From an uncultured Granulosicoccus sp. (lineage in GTDB: Bacteria > Pseudomonadota > Gammaproteobacteria > Granulosicoccales > Granulosicoccaceae): 64,000 bases of DNA. This document shows positions 8,041-16,992 of this stretch, one piece after another; position 1 is the first letter of the stretch; each line of letters opens with the position of its first letter. The notes below the pieces were generated by a model, which saw nothing but the letters and a program-made list of their open reading frames with translations, did not search any database and was not told the origin of the DNA. The stretch covers positions 1 to 64,000 of the forward strand of contig CANLNQ010000030.1 in NCBI GenBank assembly GCA_947492525.1. The letters are read 5' to 3'. Position numbers and translations under genes: made by a program.

Positions 8041-9340
8041 ACTTCCCTCCCCATTCTCGGATATGAGCCAATTGCGACGTAATTTCGTGCTGTAGATTCC
8101 AGGGCAGGATGAAGACATAATCCGGCTTCATCTCGTCTATATGCTCTGGTGGAAAAATTGGAATCCTCGAACCCGGGCAATAGCGACCATGCTTGTGCAA
8201 ACTTCTATCACAAGTTGAAGGCAACAAATCTGTCTTGATACCGCAATAGTTAAGCAGCGTATTGCCTTTCCCTGGTGCTCCATAACCGATGATCGACTTG
8301 CCTTCACGCTTGAGCTTGATCAGCAGCGTCAGCAATTCGTTCTTGACCTCGGCAGCCCTTGCACCAAATTCCAGATAAGTCTGGATATTGCGTAAGCCGG
8401 CAGCAGCTTCCTCCTCGAGGATGAGCGAGACATTCTCAGAGGGAGTATTCCCTTGCGATTGGTGTTCCACGAATATGCGCAAGGAACCGCCGGCTGTTCC
8501 CAGCTTCTGCACATCAACTACTTCCATACCAACACTGTTGAACATGCGACAGATGGTGAACAGTGAGTAATACGAATAATGCTCGTGGTAGATCGTATCG
8601 AACTGGCATTGCTCGATCAGATTCATCACATGTGGGAATTCGAATGTTGCAGTACCGCTGTCCTTGAGCAATGTTGCAACGGCGGAGACGAAATCATTCA
8701 CATAAGGTGTGTGTGCAAGAACATTGTTGCCGATAACCAGATCCGCCTGCTTGCCCGCATCCCGCATGGTGCTGGCCAATTCATCGGTGAAGAACTCCAC
8801 GCGTGTTTCCACACCAACCTTCTGCGCAGCCGCTGCCACGTTGCCAGCAGGGTCTATACCCAGGCATGGAATTCCTTTTTCAACAAAATTTTTCAGAAGG
8901 TAGCCATCATTGCTGGCGATCTCCACAACGAAACTATCGGCATCCAGTGAGAACCGCGGCACCGCCATATCAACATAACGACGTGCGTGCTCCAGCCAGC
9001 TGGTGGAATATGACGAATAGTATCCATAGTCATCGTCGAAGATTTCTGTGTTGGCGCAATAGTCTCGAGCTTGCACCAACCAGCAATCCGAACAGACCAG
9101 AACTTCAAGCGGTAGAAAGACCTCCGGTCGCTGCAGCTCATCATGGCAAATGAAATCCTCACACAAGGGCGACAAACCCAGGTTTACCATCGAGTGTTGT
9201 AAGGCCGAGCCACAAAAACGGCAGTTCATTCCCTTTTCGGACAAATCTGTATTGACCGCATGACCAGAAATGGTCAACTCCTCAGTCACAGGCCTCGAGG
9301 CAAGCTCGTGTTCTTTATTACCAACGGCGGATTCGATCAT
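8003..9340 (-). CDS. C-methyltransferase-like SAM enzyme (NovU/TylC3 type)
   Basis: Three-part architecture of the sugar C-methyltransferase family: an N-terminal zinc-binding domain with CxxC at residues 40-43 and a second CSDCW pair, a central SAM-binding domain (VVEIASNDGYLLKNF) and a C-terminal domain with the SIIGYGAPGKGNTLLNYCGI motif. Characterised relatives methylate C3 or C5 of NDP-keto-sugars; others in glycan loci are uncharacterised. Start ATG at 9340 has AAGGAAAG about 7 nt upstream. It is probably cotranscribed with the upstream aminotransferase gene, with a 105-nt gap. The adjoining aminotransferase and DUF4910 protein suggest a shared branched or amino-sugar pathway, which is inference. 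Confidence 0.85.
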   Translation of the reverse strand: MIESAVGNKEHELASRPVTEELTISGHAVNTDLSEKGMNCRFCGSALQHSMVNLGLSPLCEDFICHDELQRPEVFLPLEVLVCSDCWLVQARDYCANTEIFDDDYGYYSSYSTSWLEHARRYVDMAVPRFSLDADSFVVEIASNDGYLLKNFVEKGIPCLGIDPAGNVAAAAQKVGVETRVEFFTDELASTMRDAGKQADLVIGNNVLAHTPYVNDFVSAVATLLKDSGTATFEFPHVMNLIEQCQFDTIYHEHYSYYSLFTICRMFNSVGMEVVDVQKLGTAGGSLRIFVEHQSQGNTPSENVSLILEEEAAAGLRNIQTYLEFGARAAEVKNELLTLLIKLKREGKSIIGYGAPGKGNTLLNYCGIKTDLLPSTCDRSLHKHGRYCPGSRIPIFPPEHIDEMKPDYVFILPWNLQHEITSQLAHIREWGGKFIVPIPHPTILD

Positions 9341-9445
9341 CCCTTACTTTCCTTAGAATTGAATGGTGGTACGAACATGTCAGCTGCAATCCAGACCCTC
9401 TTTGAATTTGAACTGTCAGGCAAGCAGAAAACACGGTAAAAACAA

Positions 9446-10816
9446 TCATTTGTTGCGCTTTCTATAAGCGGATTCACTGGCAGGCCCTCGCAGGTGTGAA
9501 TCCACTCCCTCATCCAGAGCTTGCCGGTATATAGCGCAAGCCTGTCTTACCGCGTCTATCGTCAAGTCGATATCTTCTTCTGAATGGGAGTAGCAGGTAT
9601 AGAACGTGGGGGCAAGAATTCCGGCGCTACAAAGTTCCTGCAGGAAGAGAGTCCGAAACGATTGCGAAGGTGCGCCGTCGACGTCGACGGTAGAATACAT
9701 GAGGTTGCAATCTCGACCGGCAATGGTGACGTGATCCGAGACACCCGCATCTGCAGCAGCCTTCTCGAACCCCTTACGCAGTCTCGCACCCATCGAGTAG
9801 AGGTGCTCGATGACCGGTTCATCTCGATAGATACGCATCGTTTCCATCGCAGCGGCCAATGCCACACTCTCTGCACCGTGGGTAGTGGACAACAGGAATA
9901 CCCGGTCCTCTGCAGTCTGCCGGAGTCCTCCCAACTCCATGATATCCCTCTTGCCAGCAAGAGCTGACAATGAGAAACCGTTTGCCATAGCCTTTCCGAA
10001 ACAGGACAGATCAGGTTCGACTCCATACATCGCCTGCGCACCATTCAGGTGCACGCGAAAACCTGTGAGCGTTTCATCGAAAATCAGGATCGCCCCATGC
10101 TGATCACACAGTTTTCTGACACCTTCCAGAAATCCTGCCTCCGGCTCAACCAGTCTGGAGGGTTCCATTGCCACGCAAGCCAGTTCCCCCGGATAGGACT
10201 CGAACAGCATTTCCAGCGAGTCAAGATCGTTGTAGTCGAACTTCACTGACAGCTGCTTGGTGGCTTCGGGAACCCCGTTGTCTATGCTCGTCTTACCGAT
10301 GAACCAGTCATCGTATGAGAAAAACGGACTGTCAGAGCACATGGCAATCCGTACACGACCCGTGCGGGCTCTTGCCAACTTGACCGCAGCAGTCATGACA
10401 CTGGAACCATCCTTGGTGAACTTCACCATATCAGCCCCCGGCACGAGTTCCAGAAACATCTCGGCACACTGCACTTCAAGCTCATGTGGGCGATTGAAGT
10501 TATTCCCCACCATCAGAGCACGTGTCGCTGCCTCCACGACAGATGGCCAGCAGTGGCCCAGCGTGGTAGAACGCAAGCCAAGTGCATATTCAATATATTT
10601 CCGTCCCTCGACATCCCAGACATGGCAGCCGAGACCCTTCGCAATCATTGCAGGTGCGTTGATCGGGTACTGATCATCACCTTTCGCGTAGGTATGACAA
10701 CCTCCCGGGATTGCCCTATGCGCGCGTTGTCGCAAGTCAGCAGACATACCTGCCACAGGCTCACTCGAATAATCTGGCGTGCATGCGGAGGAAGAGTTGC
10801 AATCAGCTATGGACAC
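9446..10816 (-). CDS. class III (glutamate-1-semialdehyde aminomutase-like) aminotransferase
   Basis: A PLP-dependent fold-type I enzyme close to glutamate-1-semialdehyde 2,1-aminomutase: RAIPGGCHTYAKGDDQYP near the N terminus, the FTKDGSSVMTAAVKLARA cofactor region, FDETLTGFR and the PLP lysine in CFGKAMANG. Because it sits among glycan genes it more likely transaminates a sugar or side-chain precursor than a haem precursor, although this is inference. The open frame begins at a GTG at 10906 (486 aa). I prefer the GTG at 10816 because GGAAGGCGG lies about 8 nt upstream and 456 aa is closer to family length; ATG at residue 54 of the long form is a third option. Confidence 0.85.
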   Translation of the reverse strand: MSIADCNSSSACTPDYSSEPVAGMSADLRQRAHRAIPGGCHTYAKGDDQYPINAPAMIAKGLGCHVWDVEGRKYIEYALGLRSTTLGHCWPSVVEAATRALMVGNNFNRPHELEVQCAEMFLELVPGADMVKFTKDGSSVMTAAVKLARARTGRVRIAMCSDSPFFSYDDWFIGKTSIDNGVPEATKQLSVKFDYNDLDSLEMLFESYPGELACVAMEPSRLVEPEAGFLEGVRKLCDQHGAILIFDETLTGFRVHLNGAQAMYGVEPDLSCFGKAMANGFSLSALAGKRDIMELGGLRQTAEDRVFLLSTTHGAESVALAAAMETMRIYRDEPVIEHLYSMGARLRKGFEKAAADAGVSDHVTIAGRDCNLMYSTVDVDGAPSQSFRTLFLQELCSAGILAPTFYTCYSHSEEDIDLTIDAVRQACAIYRQALDEGVDSHLRGPASESAYRKRNK

Positions 10817-10919
10817 TACATTCACCGCCTTCCAAACTTGTTTTGAAAAATGACGTACCGGAGGCCATCGAGACTCGATGTTGTGACCGGTATATCTACT
10901 TACCACGTTCTCGCGTTAC

Positions 10920-12176
10920 TTACTGAGGCCCCTGCCCCTTTCCCGATGTATGGCGATTGCTCAGTATGGTCGATATCCTGTCGTGCAATAGCGTTGTACT
11001 CAGAGACAGGTTGCCGTAATACCGGTTCATGCTGCTGAGTACCGAATCGTTATCGAACACGATGTGATGATAATCCAAGCCAAGGTAAGCGCCTATTGAA
11101 GAGTAGAAATACGTAACATAGCTGGCCGGAAACAGTTCAACGACGCTGGCGTCAGAGCGGCACAGCATCAAATTGGTCAGGCCAGCACCTGTCAAACCAA
11201 CTACCATTTCGGCCTGAGCAAACAGAGCAACCTTTTCGTTGAAATCGAAATCAGACATTTCAACTGCTTCGAAACCAAGCCCTTCCAGGCACTCGATGAT
11301 CTCCTCTTCATTGACAAACTTGCGACTGCCTGCATCACGACGTGAGATATAGATTCGTTTGCCAACGGCCACGCTAGCGCGAGGTGGCAGCAAAGTCTTG
11401 CGAAAACCGTCAATCAGCCACCCGGGGGTAATGGAAGAACTGAATCCTCGCGGAGCTGTTGTCACGATCAGATTTTCACAGCGGACGCATTCGAGCACAT
11501 CGATCTCCACAATCTTGTGCTCCGCGACACCCAACTCGATCAAACTCTCTCTCTGAAATCCGTACTTCAGCTTCGGCACCAGAACATGATCGATATCGTC
11601 CAGATCGTGATGCTTCGTGGCCAGAAACAATCGTGCGAGACCATCAATCATCCAGTGTCCAATGTTTCCGGCCGTGTTTTCGACATTTCCGTAGAGCGAC
11701 AGCGAGACGCCACTCAGGTACCGGTTGATCACCAATCGCCTCTTCGACGGAATCCCGTGTCGATACTTCGCGTAGGAAAATTCGGGAACTCGCCGATCAA
11801 GGCGATCGAACAAAGTCACATGACTCACGCCATTGCTGTACAGACTTGCCTCATGGAAAACCCGGCTCTGATAGCTATAGTCCGCCTGTAGTCGACCGTC
11901 GGCCTGCTTTATGTCCTGACGAAAGCGAGTACCCACACCTTCCAGCAATTCCTCGTCAATCGTCAGCAGCGATGTCTCATCCCACTGCTCATGCTCACTG
12001 GAAATATCGGATTGGCTGATCGACTTTGAAGTATCAGACGCAACGCCGGTACCAGACACCAGACTGGGAGGCTTGCGCAAGCCGCTGGTCATCACAAGGA
12101 CCTGCTCCCGCATCAGAACTCCCACTTTCGACCACTTGGCTCTGGAGGTCAGTAGTTCAATAACCGAATGAATCAT
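10920..12176 (-). CDS. glycosyltransferase family 61 (DUF563) protein
   Basis: A 418-residue putative glycosyltransferase. The GT61 motifs are visible: NIGHWMIDGLARL near residue 170, the RIYISRRDAGSRKFVNEEEI block near residue 270 and VVGLTGAGLTNLMLC near residue 330. Characterised GT61 members transfer xylose, arabinose or GlcNAc; the bacterial branch is associated with polysaccharide assembly. There is no signal peptide or clear membrane anchor, so the protein is probably cytoplasmic. The first 80 residues are low in family character and may be a separate N-terminal extension. It sits between the priming transferase and the aminotransferase on the same strand. Confidence 0.82.
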   Translation of the reverse strand: MIHSVIELLTSRAKWSKVGVLMREQVLVMTSGLRKPPSLVSGTGVASDTSKSISQSDISSEHEQWDETSLLTIDEELLEGVGTRFRQDIKQADGRLQADYSYQSRVFHEASLYSNGVSHVTLFDRLDRRVPEFSYAKYRHGIPSKRRLVINRYLSGVSLSLYGNVENTAGNIGHWMIDGLARLFLATKHHDLDDIDHVLVPKLKYGFQRESLIELGVAEHKIVEIDVLECVRCENLIVTTAPRGFSSSITPGWLIDGFRKTLLPPRASVAVGKRIYISRRDAGSRKFVNEEEIIECLEGLGFEAVEMSDFDFNEKVALFAQAEMVVGLTGAGLTNLMLCRSDASVVELFPASYVTYFYSSIGAYLGLDYHHIVFDNDSVLSSMNRYYGNLSLSTTLLHDRISTILSNRHTSGKGQGPQ

Positions 12177-12221
12177 CGAATATCCAGGTTTCGATCGAAT
12201 AAAGGCATGTTCGCCGCCATA

Positions 12222-13640
12222 TCAATATGCGTCCTTGCCCGAGACAACATGGGCAACTGTCAATAGCATGATCTTGATATCCAGCCAAGGTGACCAGTTG
12301 CGTATGTATTCCAGGTCATATCTGACCCGGCCTTCCATTTTTTCCAGCGTATCGGTTTCGCCTCGCCACCCGTTGACTTGAGCCCAGCCGGTAATACCCG
12401 GCTTGATCTTGTGGCGCAGCATGTATCCGTCAATCTTCGCGCGATACTCTTCATTGTGTGACACCGCGTGTGGTCGTGGCCCGACAATGGACATGGTTCC
12501 CTGCAAGACATTGAAGAACTGCGGTAATTCATCCAGTGAATGCTTGCGCAGAAAAGCCCCGGTCCTGGTGACACGCCAATCGTTGCGCTTTGCCTGAACC
12601 ACGACGCCTTGATCCTCCTGAACGCTCATGCTGCGAAACTTCCATACCTCGATTTCCTTTCCATCGACTCCATAGCGATGCTGCCTGAAAAGCGCTGGCC
12701 CCGAGCTCTCCAGCTTCACCGCGGCGGCGATCGCCAGCAGAACAGGTGATAGCAGAATCACCGCAATCAAGGCTACGGTACTGTCGAACAATCGCTTGAA
12801 CAGTTCAGCGGAGCCTGGCAGACGGATGTCGGATATGTTGATGATCGCGACATCGGCCACGTTCATCGCGGTGCCTGTGATCAACTGCATACCGAATGAA
12901 TCGGGTACAAAACAGACATCCACGGAAGAATCGCGAAGTCCGTTTACGATCTGCTTGATGCGAACCTCCTCCGCCATCGGCAAGGCGATCCAGACCTCGG
13001 CCACAGGATCACCGGCCTTGCGTCTCGCCTCGACATACTCGCTCAGCAACGCCAGATAATTCGTGGTCTCGAGTCCATCCGGACTCTCTGTCGAATCATT
13101 TGCCACATCGCTGGTAATGACCTTGTCCACGTGATATCCGGACCAGTTGTCTATGGTCAAACGCTCAACCAGGCCATCCGTGCGCTCCTTGATCCCCACG
13201 AGAACCACGGAAACTCGGGTGGTTGCGTGCTTCTGCCAGACCACCATCAAGACAGCGGAACCGACACGCGCACTCACCAATCCGACGTAGGCCAGGATAG
13301 TTGACAAGCCAAACCAGACTCGCGACACGTCCTCGGCGACCTTGGTCAGGAACGCCAGCAAAGCCAGTAAGGTGATGACCAGAAACCAACCGACGCTCAT
13401 CCGATTGAGTGCCGCATGCAAACGTAGCGTACGGTGAGTCTTGTACAAGCCGGCGAACGCGAAGAGGAGATACGACAGCCCGAGCGCTCCGAGGACTATT
13501 ACGAACCGCTGCGAGGAAAAATCCAGATCGTCGAGATAGAAGTAATGGCAAACCACGAAACTCATCAGGATGATGAGTAGATCAAGCCCGCTGTAGGAAC
13601 GAGCTCGCAGTGATTGTTGATAGCGCCTCAGGGCGTTCAT
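12222..13640 (-). CDS. polyprenyl glycosyl-1-phosphate transferase (initiating sugar transferase)
   Basis: This WcaJ/PssY-like enzyme probably starts repeat-unit synthesis by moving a sugar-1-phosphate onto undecaprenyl phosphate at the inner membrane. It has about four N-terminal membrane segments (residues 15-125), a CoA-binding-like middle domain, then a further hydrophobic segment (LIAVILLSPVLLAIAAAVKL) leading into the catalytic domain: LFRQHRYG, VWKFRSM, SLDELPQFFNVLQG, MSIVGPRPH and WAQVNGWRGET. All are conserved. Length 472 aa is typical. It is the only priming transferase in the window, so both glycan gene sets may depend on it. The ATG at 13640 follows the GT26 gene by 18 nt, suggesting one transcript. 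Confidence 0.92.
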   Translation of the reverse strand: MNALRRYQQSLRARSYSGLDLLIILMSFVVCHYFYLDDLDFSSQRFVIVLGALGLSYLLFAFAGLYKTHRTLRLHAALNRMSVGWFLVITLLALLAFLTKVAEDVSRVWFGLSTILAYVGLVSARVGSAVLMVVWQKHATTRVSVVLVGIKERTDGLVERLTIDNWSGYHVDKVITSDVANDSTESPDGLETTNYLALLSEYVEARRKAGDPVAEVWIALPMAEEVRIKQIVNGLRDSSVDVCFVPDSFGMQLITGTAMNVADVAIINISDIRLPGSAELFKRLFDSTVALIAVILLSPVLLAIAAAVKLESSGPALFRQHRYGVDGKEIEVWKFRSMSVQEDQGVVVQAKRNDWRVTRTGAFLRKHSLDELPQFFNVLQGTMSIVGPRPHAVSHNEEYRAKIDGYMLRHKIKPGITGWAQVNGWRGETDTLEKMEGRVRYDLEYIRNWSPWLDIKIMLLTVAHVVSGKDAY

Positions 13641-13658
13641 AAAATGTTTTCCAACGAA

Positions 13659-14465
13659 TCAGGAGCGGCCAGAGCGCAGCTTTTTCTGTATACACATGCG
13701 TACGAACTGCATGTTGGTAAACAGGTATCTGCGCCAGAGTCGGCCAGGCTCCTGAATCAACCTGAACAACCATTCCAGCCCGTATTTCTGCACCCACATC
13801 GGCGCACGTTTGAGCTTGCCAGCGTGGTAATCGAACGCCGCACCTACTGCCATCATGGCGGCGTCCACCTTGCCGACATGATCTGCAACCCAGTGTTCCT
13901 GACGAGGACAGCCTCGCCCTACCAGCACTATATGAGCACCACTTGCGTTGATTCGTTCAATGTCGCCTGCATCCTCTGCGTCAGTGGCATCCCGAAAACG
14001 ATCTTCATGAGTTCCCACCACAGTGACGCCCGGATAGACAGTCGCAATATGATCCTGAAACCGTTGCAGCGTATCCGCTGTACTGCCGAACAGAAACACA
14101 TTCAGTTGTTCCTTGTCGGCAAGCTCGAGTACTTTGAGGGTCAAGGTCGGTCCGGGAATCTTGAACCCGATATTCAAGCCGTGGAAAGCATTCAGAGCCC
14201 AGACCACCGGTTGACCATCTGGCACGATCATTTCAATACGATTGATCTTTGCACCCAATTCCGAGTCGTTCACGGACTCGATCAGGCCGTGAACGGCCAG
14301 CGCAGCCACGCCAAAGCTCTGCCTCCGAGAGCCTTTATCCACGATGATCCGAGCGACCTCTTCGCACGGCAATGGACAATATTCCGGCAGAAACAACTTG
14401 TAACGAGGAAATTTTGTGATGGTGTTCAATTTTTTAGAATTGCGCTTACATTGCAGAAAAGTCAT
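13659..14465 (-). CDS. WecG/TagA/CpsF family (GT26) glycosyltransferase
   Basis: GT26 enzymes add the second sugar, such as ManNAc or ManNAcA, to a lipid-linked first sugar at the cytoplasmic membrane face. The motifs VPDGQPVVWALN (near residue 82), VFLFGS, and VGRGCPRQEHWVADH (near residue 180) identify the family, and the C-terminal basic WLFRLIQEPGRLWRRYL stretch is the membrane-association tail. Length 268 aa is normal. It is the first gene of the leftward unit that continues with the priming transferase, fitting early steps of one pathway. Its upstream region, shared with the divergent PL14-like gene, holds an inverted repeat. Confidence 0.9.
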   Translation of the reverse strand: MTFLQCKRNSKKLNTITKFPRYKLFLPEYCPLPCEEVARIIVDKGSRRQSFGVAALAVHGLIESVNDSELGAKINRIEMIVPDGQPVVWALNAFHGLNIGFKIPGPTLTLKVLELADKEQLNVFLFGSTADTLQRFQDHIATVYPGVTVVGTHEDRFRDATDAEDAGDIERINASGAHIVLVGRGCPRQEHWVADHVGKVDAAMMAVGAAFDYHAGKLKRAPMWVQKYGLEWLFRLIQEPGRLWRRYLFTNMQFVRMCIQKKLRSGRS

Positions 14466-14558
14466 CTTCAGCCAATCAGCACAAGTGCAATGACCGGGAT
14501 GCGACGAGGCCGAGTATGATGCTCATGACAGGAGTTGCAGCTAGTCAGGTTCACTACT

Positions 14559-14606
14559 GCGGTATTTTACAGACGAATGAGCTCGCTAGTTCGTCATAAT
14601 TACCGC
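14559..14606. repeat. imperfect inverted repeat between divergent genes
   Basis: Outer arms GCGGTA (14559) and TACCGC (14601-14606) and inner arms GACGAA (14572-14577) and TTCGTC (14590-14595) form an imperfect 48-bp inverted repeat in the spacer between the GT26 and PL14-like genes. It could be a regulator binding site or an RNA hairpin; no regulator gene is nearby. Confidence 0.5.
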
Positions 14607-14663
14607 TATGGCCTTTTGCCTACGCCTCCATAAAAGCCCTCTTAAAACGGAACATCGTTACCT

Positions 14664-15620
14664 ATGAGTATTGCCGCGAGCCGAACAACAGCTGCTTTCC
14701 TTTTCACGGGTCTCACGTACTTCATGACAGGCTCAGCGGTCGTTGCAGACAGCCAGACTTCCGAGGCATCGTGGCAGAACGATGCAGAGACAGCGGCCCA
14801 GTGCCTTCGACTACCGAAAGAACATCGTGATTTTGGTGGACTCGATGTCGGCAACATTGCCGATTGGGTGGGACTCGAAAAGTGGCAGTTCATGACCAAT
14901 ACCGACTACCTCGCCCTCGGCGTGGATGAATCCGGAGCAACATACCTGCGCCAGAAGTTGCAACCGACGTACAAGGGATCGGTTCATGTGGTCGGTAAGG
15001 GAACCCTCCCTTCTTCGCAGACCTACACACTGACCCAGTCTTTCTTTCTCGAACCCGACTTCGACTGGGGTGGTAGACACGAAGGTGGGAAGATAGGTTT
15101 CGGCCTCGGCGGCGGCTCCACCCCCACAGGCGGTAATCTCTTTCAGGACGGATTCTCGGCACGTCTGATGTGGCGCGGCAACAAGGATGGCACGGCACGA
15201 TTGGCCGTCTATGCCTACAGCTCGGATCGCCACCAGAATCTGCCGTATGGGGATGACTACCCACTACAGGACTTCCAGGTTCCGGTTGGCGAGTGGTTCA
15301 CGATCACCATGGAAGTCACAAGCAACTCCTCCACAGGAGCCGCCGATGGGCGCGTTCGGGTCTGGGCTAACGACATTCTGAAATTGCAACGTGAAAACAT
15401 CCAGTGGCAGGCTGCCGGCGCGCAACCCGTCATAGACCACCTGATGTTTGCCACTTTTCACGGTGGCAACAGCGCAGCATGGTCACCAGATCAACCGGTT
15501 TTCGCTCGTTTTGGAGAGGTATGCTGGCTAGCCAACGAGTATCGACCAGCCGTGTATGATGAAAAAGGCGTCATGATCGATGCTGGCAGTAACTTGCAAC
15601 AGGCGTTATTGCAGGAATAG
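14664..15620 (+). CDS. secreted polysaccharide lyase family 14-like protein
   Basis: A 318-residue exported protein with a Sec signal peptide (hydrophobic stretch to about residue 27, cleavage probably after AVVA). The mature part is a beta-jelly-roll-like domain: GGRHEGGKIGFGLGG, DGFSARLMWR, LPYGDDYP, VPVGEWFTITMEV and a C-terminal WSPDQPVFARFGEVCWL. These resemble the PL14 alginate/glucuronan-lyase fold. Nearly the same domain forms residues about 985-1228 of the large lipoprotein at 19386-23648. It could cleave, trim or merely bind the acidic polysaccharide made here; catalysis is not demonstrated by the sequence. ATG at 14664 is the natural start because the signal peptide follows directly. 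Confidence 0.75.
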   Translation: MSIAASRTTAAFLFTGLTYFMTGSAVVADSQTSEASWQNDAETAAQCLRLPKEHRDFGGLDVGNIADWVGLEKWQFMTNTDYLALGVDESGATYLRQKLQPTYKGSVHVVGKGTLPSSQTYTLTQSFFLEPDFDWGGRHEGGKIGFGLGGGSTPTGGNLFQDGFSARLMWRGNKDGTARLAVYAYSSDRHQNLPYGDDYPLQDFQVPVGEWFTITMEVTSNSSTGAADGRVRVWANDILKLQRENIQWQAAGAQPVIDHLMFATFHGGNSAAWSPDQPVFARFGEVCWLANEYRPAVYDEKGVMIDAGSNLQQALLQE

Positions 15621-15884
15621 GAGAGTTGCGAATTTGGCGAGAAGCCAAGTTCGAACCTTGATGATTGTGCATCCTTGCTGGCGTTCGAGCTACCCAGCAA
15701 GAGTGCGCGAACATCTCTCCCACTACCCCATAGCTGATTGACATCTCCAAAACCGGATCCGATCAGCTTCTTCGATCCACAGTGTGAGTATCGGTTCACA
15801 CCGCAAAAGGATCTGACCTCTCAATCAGTAGTATCCTGTCATCCCCGCTGAACCTAAGCAGCGCAAGTACTTCCCGCCCTGCCA

Positions 15885-16934
15885 ATGATGACTGATTCGA
15901 GAAAAATCCATCTATTCATCGCATCGATGGTAGTGGTCACTCTGCTTACCTGGACGTTGGGTCTTCTCGACATCAAATACAGTCTGGATTCCCGGTTCTC
16001 GTTCAAAGATGGATTTCCGGGGGATACTACGCTGTGGCATCCAGCCGGAGATTGGGCGAATGTCGATATCTCGGATGAAGCCGTCTCGATTCTGCGAAAT
16101 ACCGAAGGTCGCAGTTATGCAAAGCGTCGTTTCATTCTCCCGGACATTACAGATCCAGCCAGCAAGAAGCTGCGCATTCACGGTACCCTGGAAACCCTGG
16201 ATCGGGGAGCAGACAATGGTGATGAAAGGGGCGCAGCCTATATGGTGTGGCTGGAGGACGATGACGGAGAAGTCCTGAAGTACCTCACCATTCAGGAATT
16301 GACCGGATCTCAGGATGCTTATGAAGCAGAAAGGGTCATCAGCCTTCCTGATAGCGTCAAGGCTTTCACACTGGTTCTCAACTCACGAGATTCCGCCGAC
16401 AGCTTCAGTCTGACGGATGCTTCGGCGGAGCTTATCAGCACGACTTTGCTGTATCGAATCAGCAGCTACTTTCTCGTCATCTGCTGGATAGCCATTTTTC
16501 TGGCAAGTGGAAAATGGTTGTATCAGAATGCCTCGCGAGGGTTGTTCGTCACCGGCAGCTTGCTGGTGGCAGGAATCGTTATCGGTGTGATGCTTCCCGA
16601 GAACATGACCATCGGGATTGTCAATCCGGTCTTTGACGCCATCGCCAGTAGAATACCCAGCTTTGACCTCGATGCGGCGCAATCCACCTACAAGGTCGGG
16701 CATTTCGTTTTCTTCTTTTTCATCGCCCTGGTACTGGCACTGAATGTACGCTCCCTGCCCCTGAAACCCTCTTTACTGGTCGTCCTGCTGCTGCTGTTAG
16801 CCGTAGCCAGCGAGGGGATGCAGTTGCACCTGTTCAACCGCACCACCCGCCTGAGCGATCTCGGCATAGACACAGCTGGTATCATGCTCGGCTGGCTTAC
16901 AGCGTTCCTGATCGGCCTGGTCCGAAAAACCTGA
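15885..16934 (+). CDS. VanZ-like membrane protein with an extracytoplasmic N-terminal domain
   Basis: A 349-residue protein with one N-terminal membrane segment (residues about 8-30), then about 155 soluble residues that look beta-rich (residues 31-185), then a cluster of membrane segments. The last ones carry the VanZ-like pattern KVGHFVFFFFIALVLA, SEGMQLHLFNRTTRLSDLGID and an amphipathic GIMLGWLTAF helix. VanZ-like proteins have been linked to cell-envelope and lipid traits, but their activity is not settled. The soluble part may bind carbohydrate, by analogy with jelly-roll modules in glycan loci; this is a guess. It lies 264 nt after the PL14-like gene, just upstream of the flippase gene. 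Confidence 0.75.
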   Translation: MMTDSRKIHLFIASMVVVTLLTWTLGLLDIKYSLDSRFSFKDGFPGDTTLWHPAGDWANVDISDEAVSILRNTEGRSYAKRRFILPDITDPASKKLRIHGTLETLDRGADNGDERGAAYMVWLEDDDGEVLKYLTIQELTGSQDAYEAERVISLPDSVKAFTLVLNSRDSADSFSLTDASAELISTTLLYRISSYFLVICWIAIFLASGKWLYQNASRGLFVTGSLLVAGIVIGVMLPENMTIGIVNPVFDAIASRIPSFDLDAAQSTYKVGHFVFFFFIALVLALNVRSLPLKPSLLVVLLLLLAVASEGMQLHLFNRTTRLSDLGIDTAGIMLGWLTAFLIGLVRKT

Positions 16935-16992
16935 CGACTGAAACCGACACCATTCAGTCTGGCCTGAAGACAATGATCACTTGTTATCTGAT

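Noticed and set aside
13614-14519. 301-codon + frame opposite the GT26 gene
   Set aside because: It is the antisense of a clear GT26 gene with all family motifs on the minus strand.
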